The notes beneath the pieces were generated by a model. That model had not been told where the DNA came from, did not search any database, and was given only the letters and a program-made list of their open reading frames with translations. Position numbers and translations under genes: made by a program. A stretch of DNA of 6,917 nucleotides, taken from Cytophagales bacterium. Its GTDB lineage: Bacteria > Bacteroidota > Bacteroidia > Cytophagales > Cyclobacteriaceae. Positions 6,792 to 6,917 of the stretch are shown piece after piece (position 1 is the stretch's first letter; every line of letters starts with the position of its first letter). The stretch covers positions 1-6,917 of the forward strand of contig DPLR01000184.1 in the NCBI GenBank assembly GCA_003541895.1. Direction: 5' to 3'.

Positions 6792-6917
6792 ATGGACTGG
6801 ACTTTAATCATATACAAAACCATTTTGCTGATCATCATCATGTTGATCACCTTGTTGGTTGCCATGTATTCGACCTATGGGGAGCGCAAGGTAGCTGCTT
6901 ATATGCAGGATCGCCGG
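6792..6917 (+). CDS. nuoH: NADH:quinone oxidoreductase subunit H, N-terminal part (3' truncated)
   Basis: The first 42 codons of nuoH, cut by the window end. The product is the ND1/Nqo8 membrane subunit that holds the quinone access channel and connects the peripheral arm to the proton-pumping membrane arm. The fragment shows the first transmembrane helix at about residues 4-25, rich in Ile and Leu. Next comes the conserved loop YGERKVAAYMQDRR (29-42), whose GERK and Q-R-R residues are a reliable family signature. The gene starts 4 nt after the nuoG stop, with no clear ribosome binding site. Of six leucine codons only one is CTG, closer to nuoF than to nuoG, but the sample is too small to decide. 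The full protein should have about 330-350 residues and eight or more helices. Confidence 0.93.
   Translation, partial: MDWTLIIYKTILLIIIMLITLLVAMYSTYGERKVAAYMQDRR

Overview
The window reads as chromosomal DNA of a Bacteroidota bacterium, most likely a Cytophagales-type lineage. Three things point there. NuoC and NuoD are separate proteins. NuoG is short (307 residues) and has no molybdopterin-oxidoreductase domain. Start codons lack clear Shine-Dalgarno sites. Most of the window is moderately AT-rich (about 42% GC in sampled parts of nuoF).

Layout: bases 2-358 hold the 3' end of a YahK-like zinc-type alcohol dehydrogenase gene on the + strand. It converges on a complete greB gene (478-951, - strand). 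A 413-bp AT-rich intergenic region follows, and then the operon for respiratory complex I (NADH:quinone oxidoreductase) runs on the + strand to the window end: nuoA, nuoB, nuoC, nuoD, nuoE, nuoF, nuoG and the first 42 codons of nuoH. Gene spacing is very tight: 1 nt A/B, 4-nt overlaps B/C and C/D, about 33 nt D/E, 7 nt E/F, 19-nt overlap F/G, 4 nt G/H. This indicates one transcript with translational coupling.

How the genes work together: NuoE and NuoF form the NADH-oxidising tip (FMN, N1a and N3 clusters). NuoG carries electrons through further Fe-S clusters. NuoB, NuoC and NuoD make up the connecting arm with the N2 cluster and the quinone site. NuoA and NuoH anchor the arm in the membrane, where quinone reduction is coupled to ion pumping. 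The Fe-S ligands are present in NuoB, NuoE, NuoF and most of NuoG.

I see no novel system here; this is essentially an ordinary complex I locus. The most interesting signal is a sharp change in composition and codon use at the end of nuoF and start of nuoG. nuoG is about 50% GC with CTG-dominated leucines, while nuoF is about 42% GC and rich in TTA/TTG. This suggests homologous replacement by DNA from a higher-GC relative, or a chimeric assembly. A second point is that NuoG ends in two CxxC pairs instead of the usual CxxCxxxC...C cluster motif.
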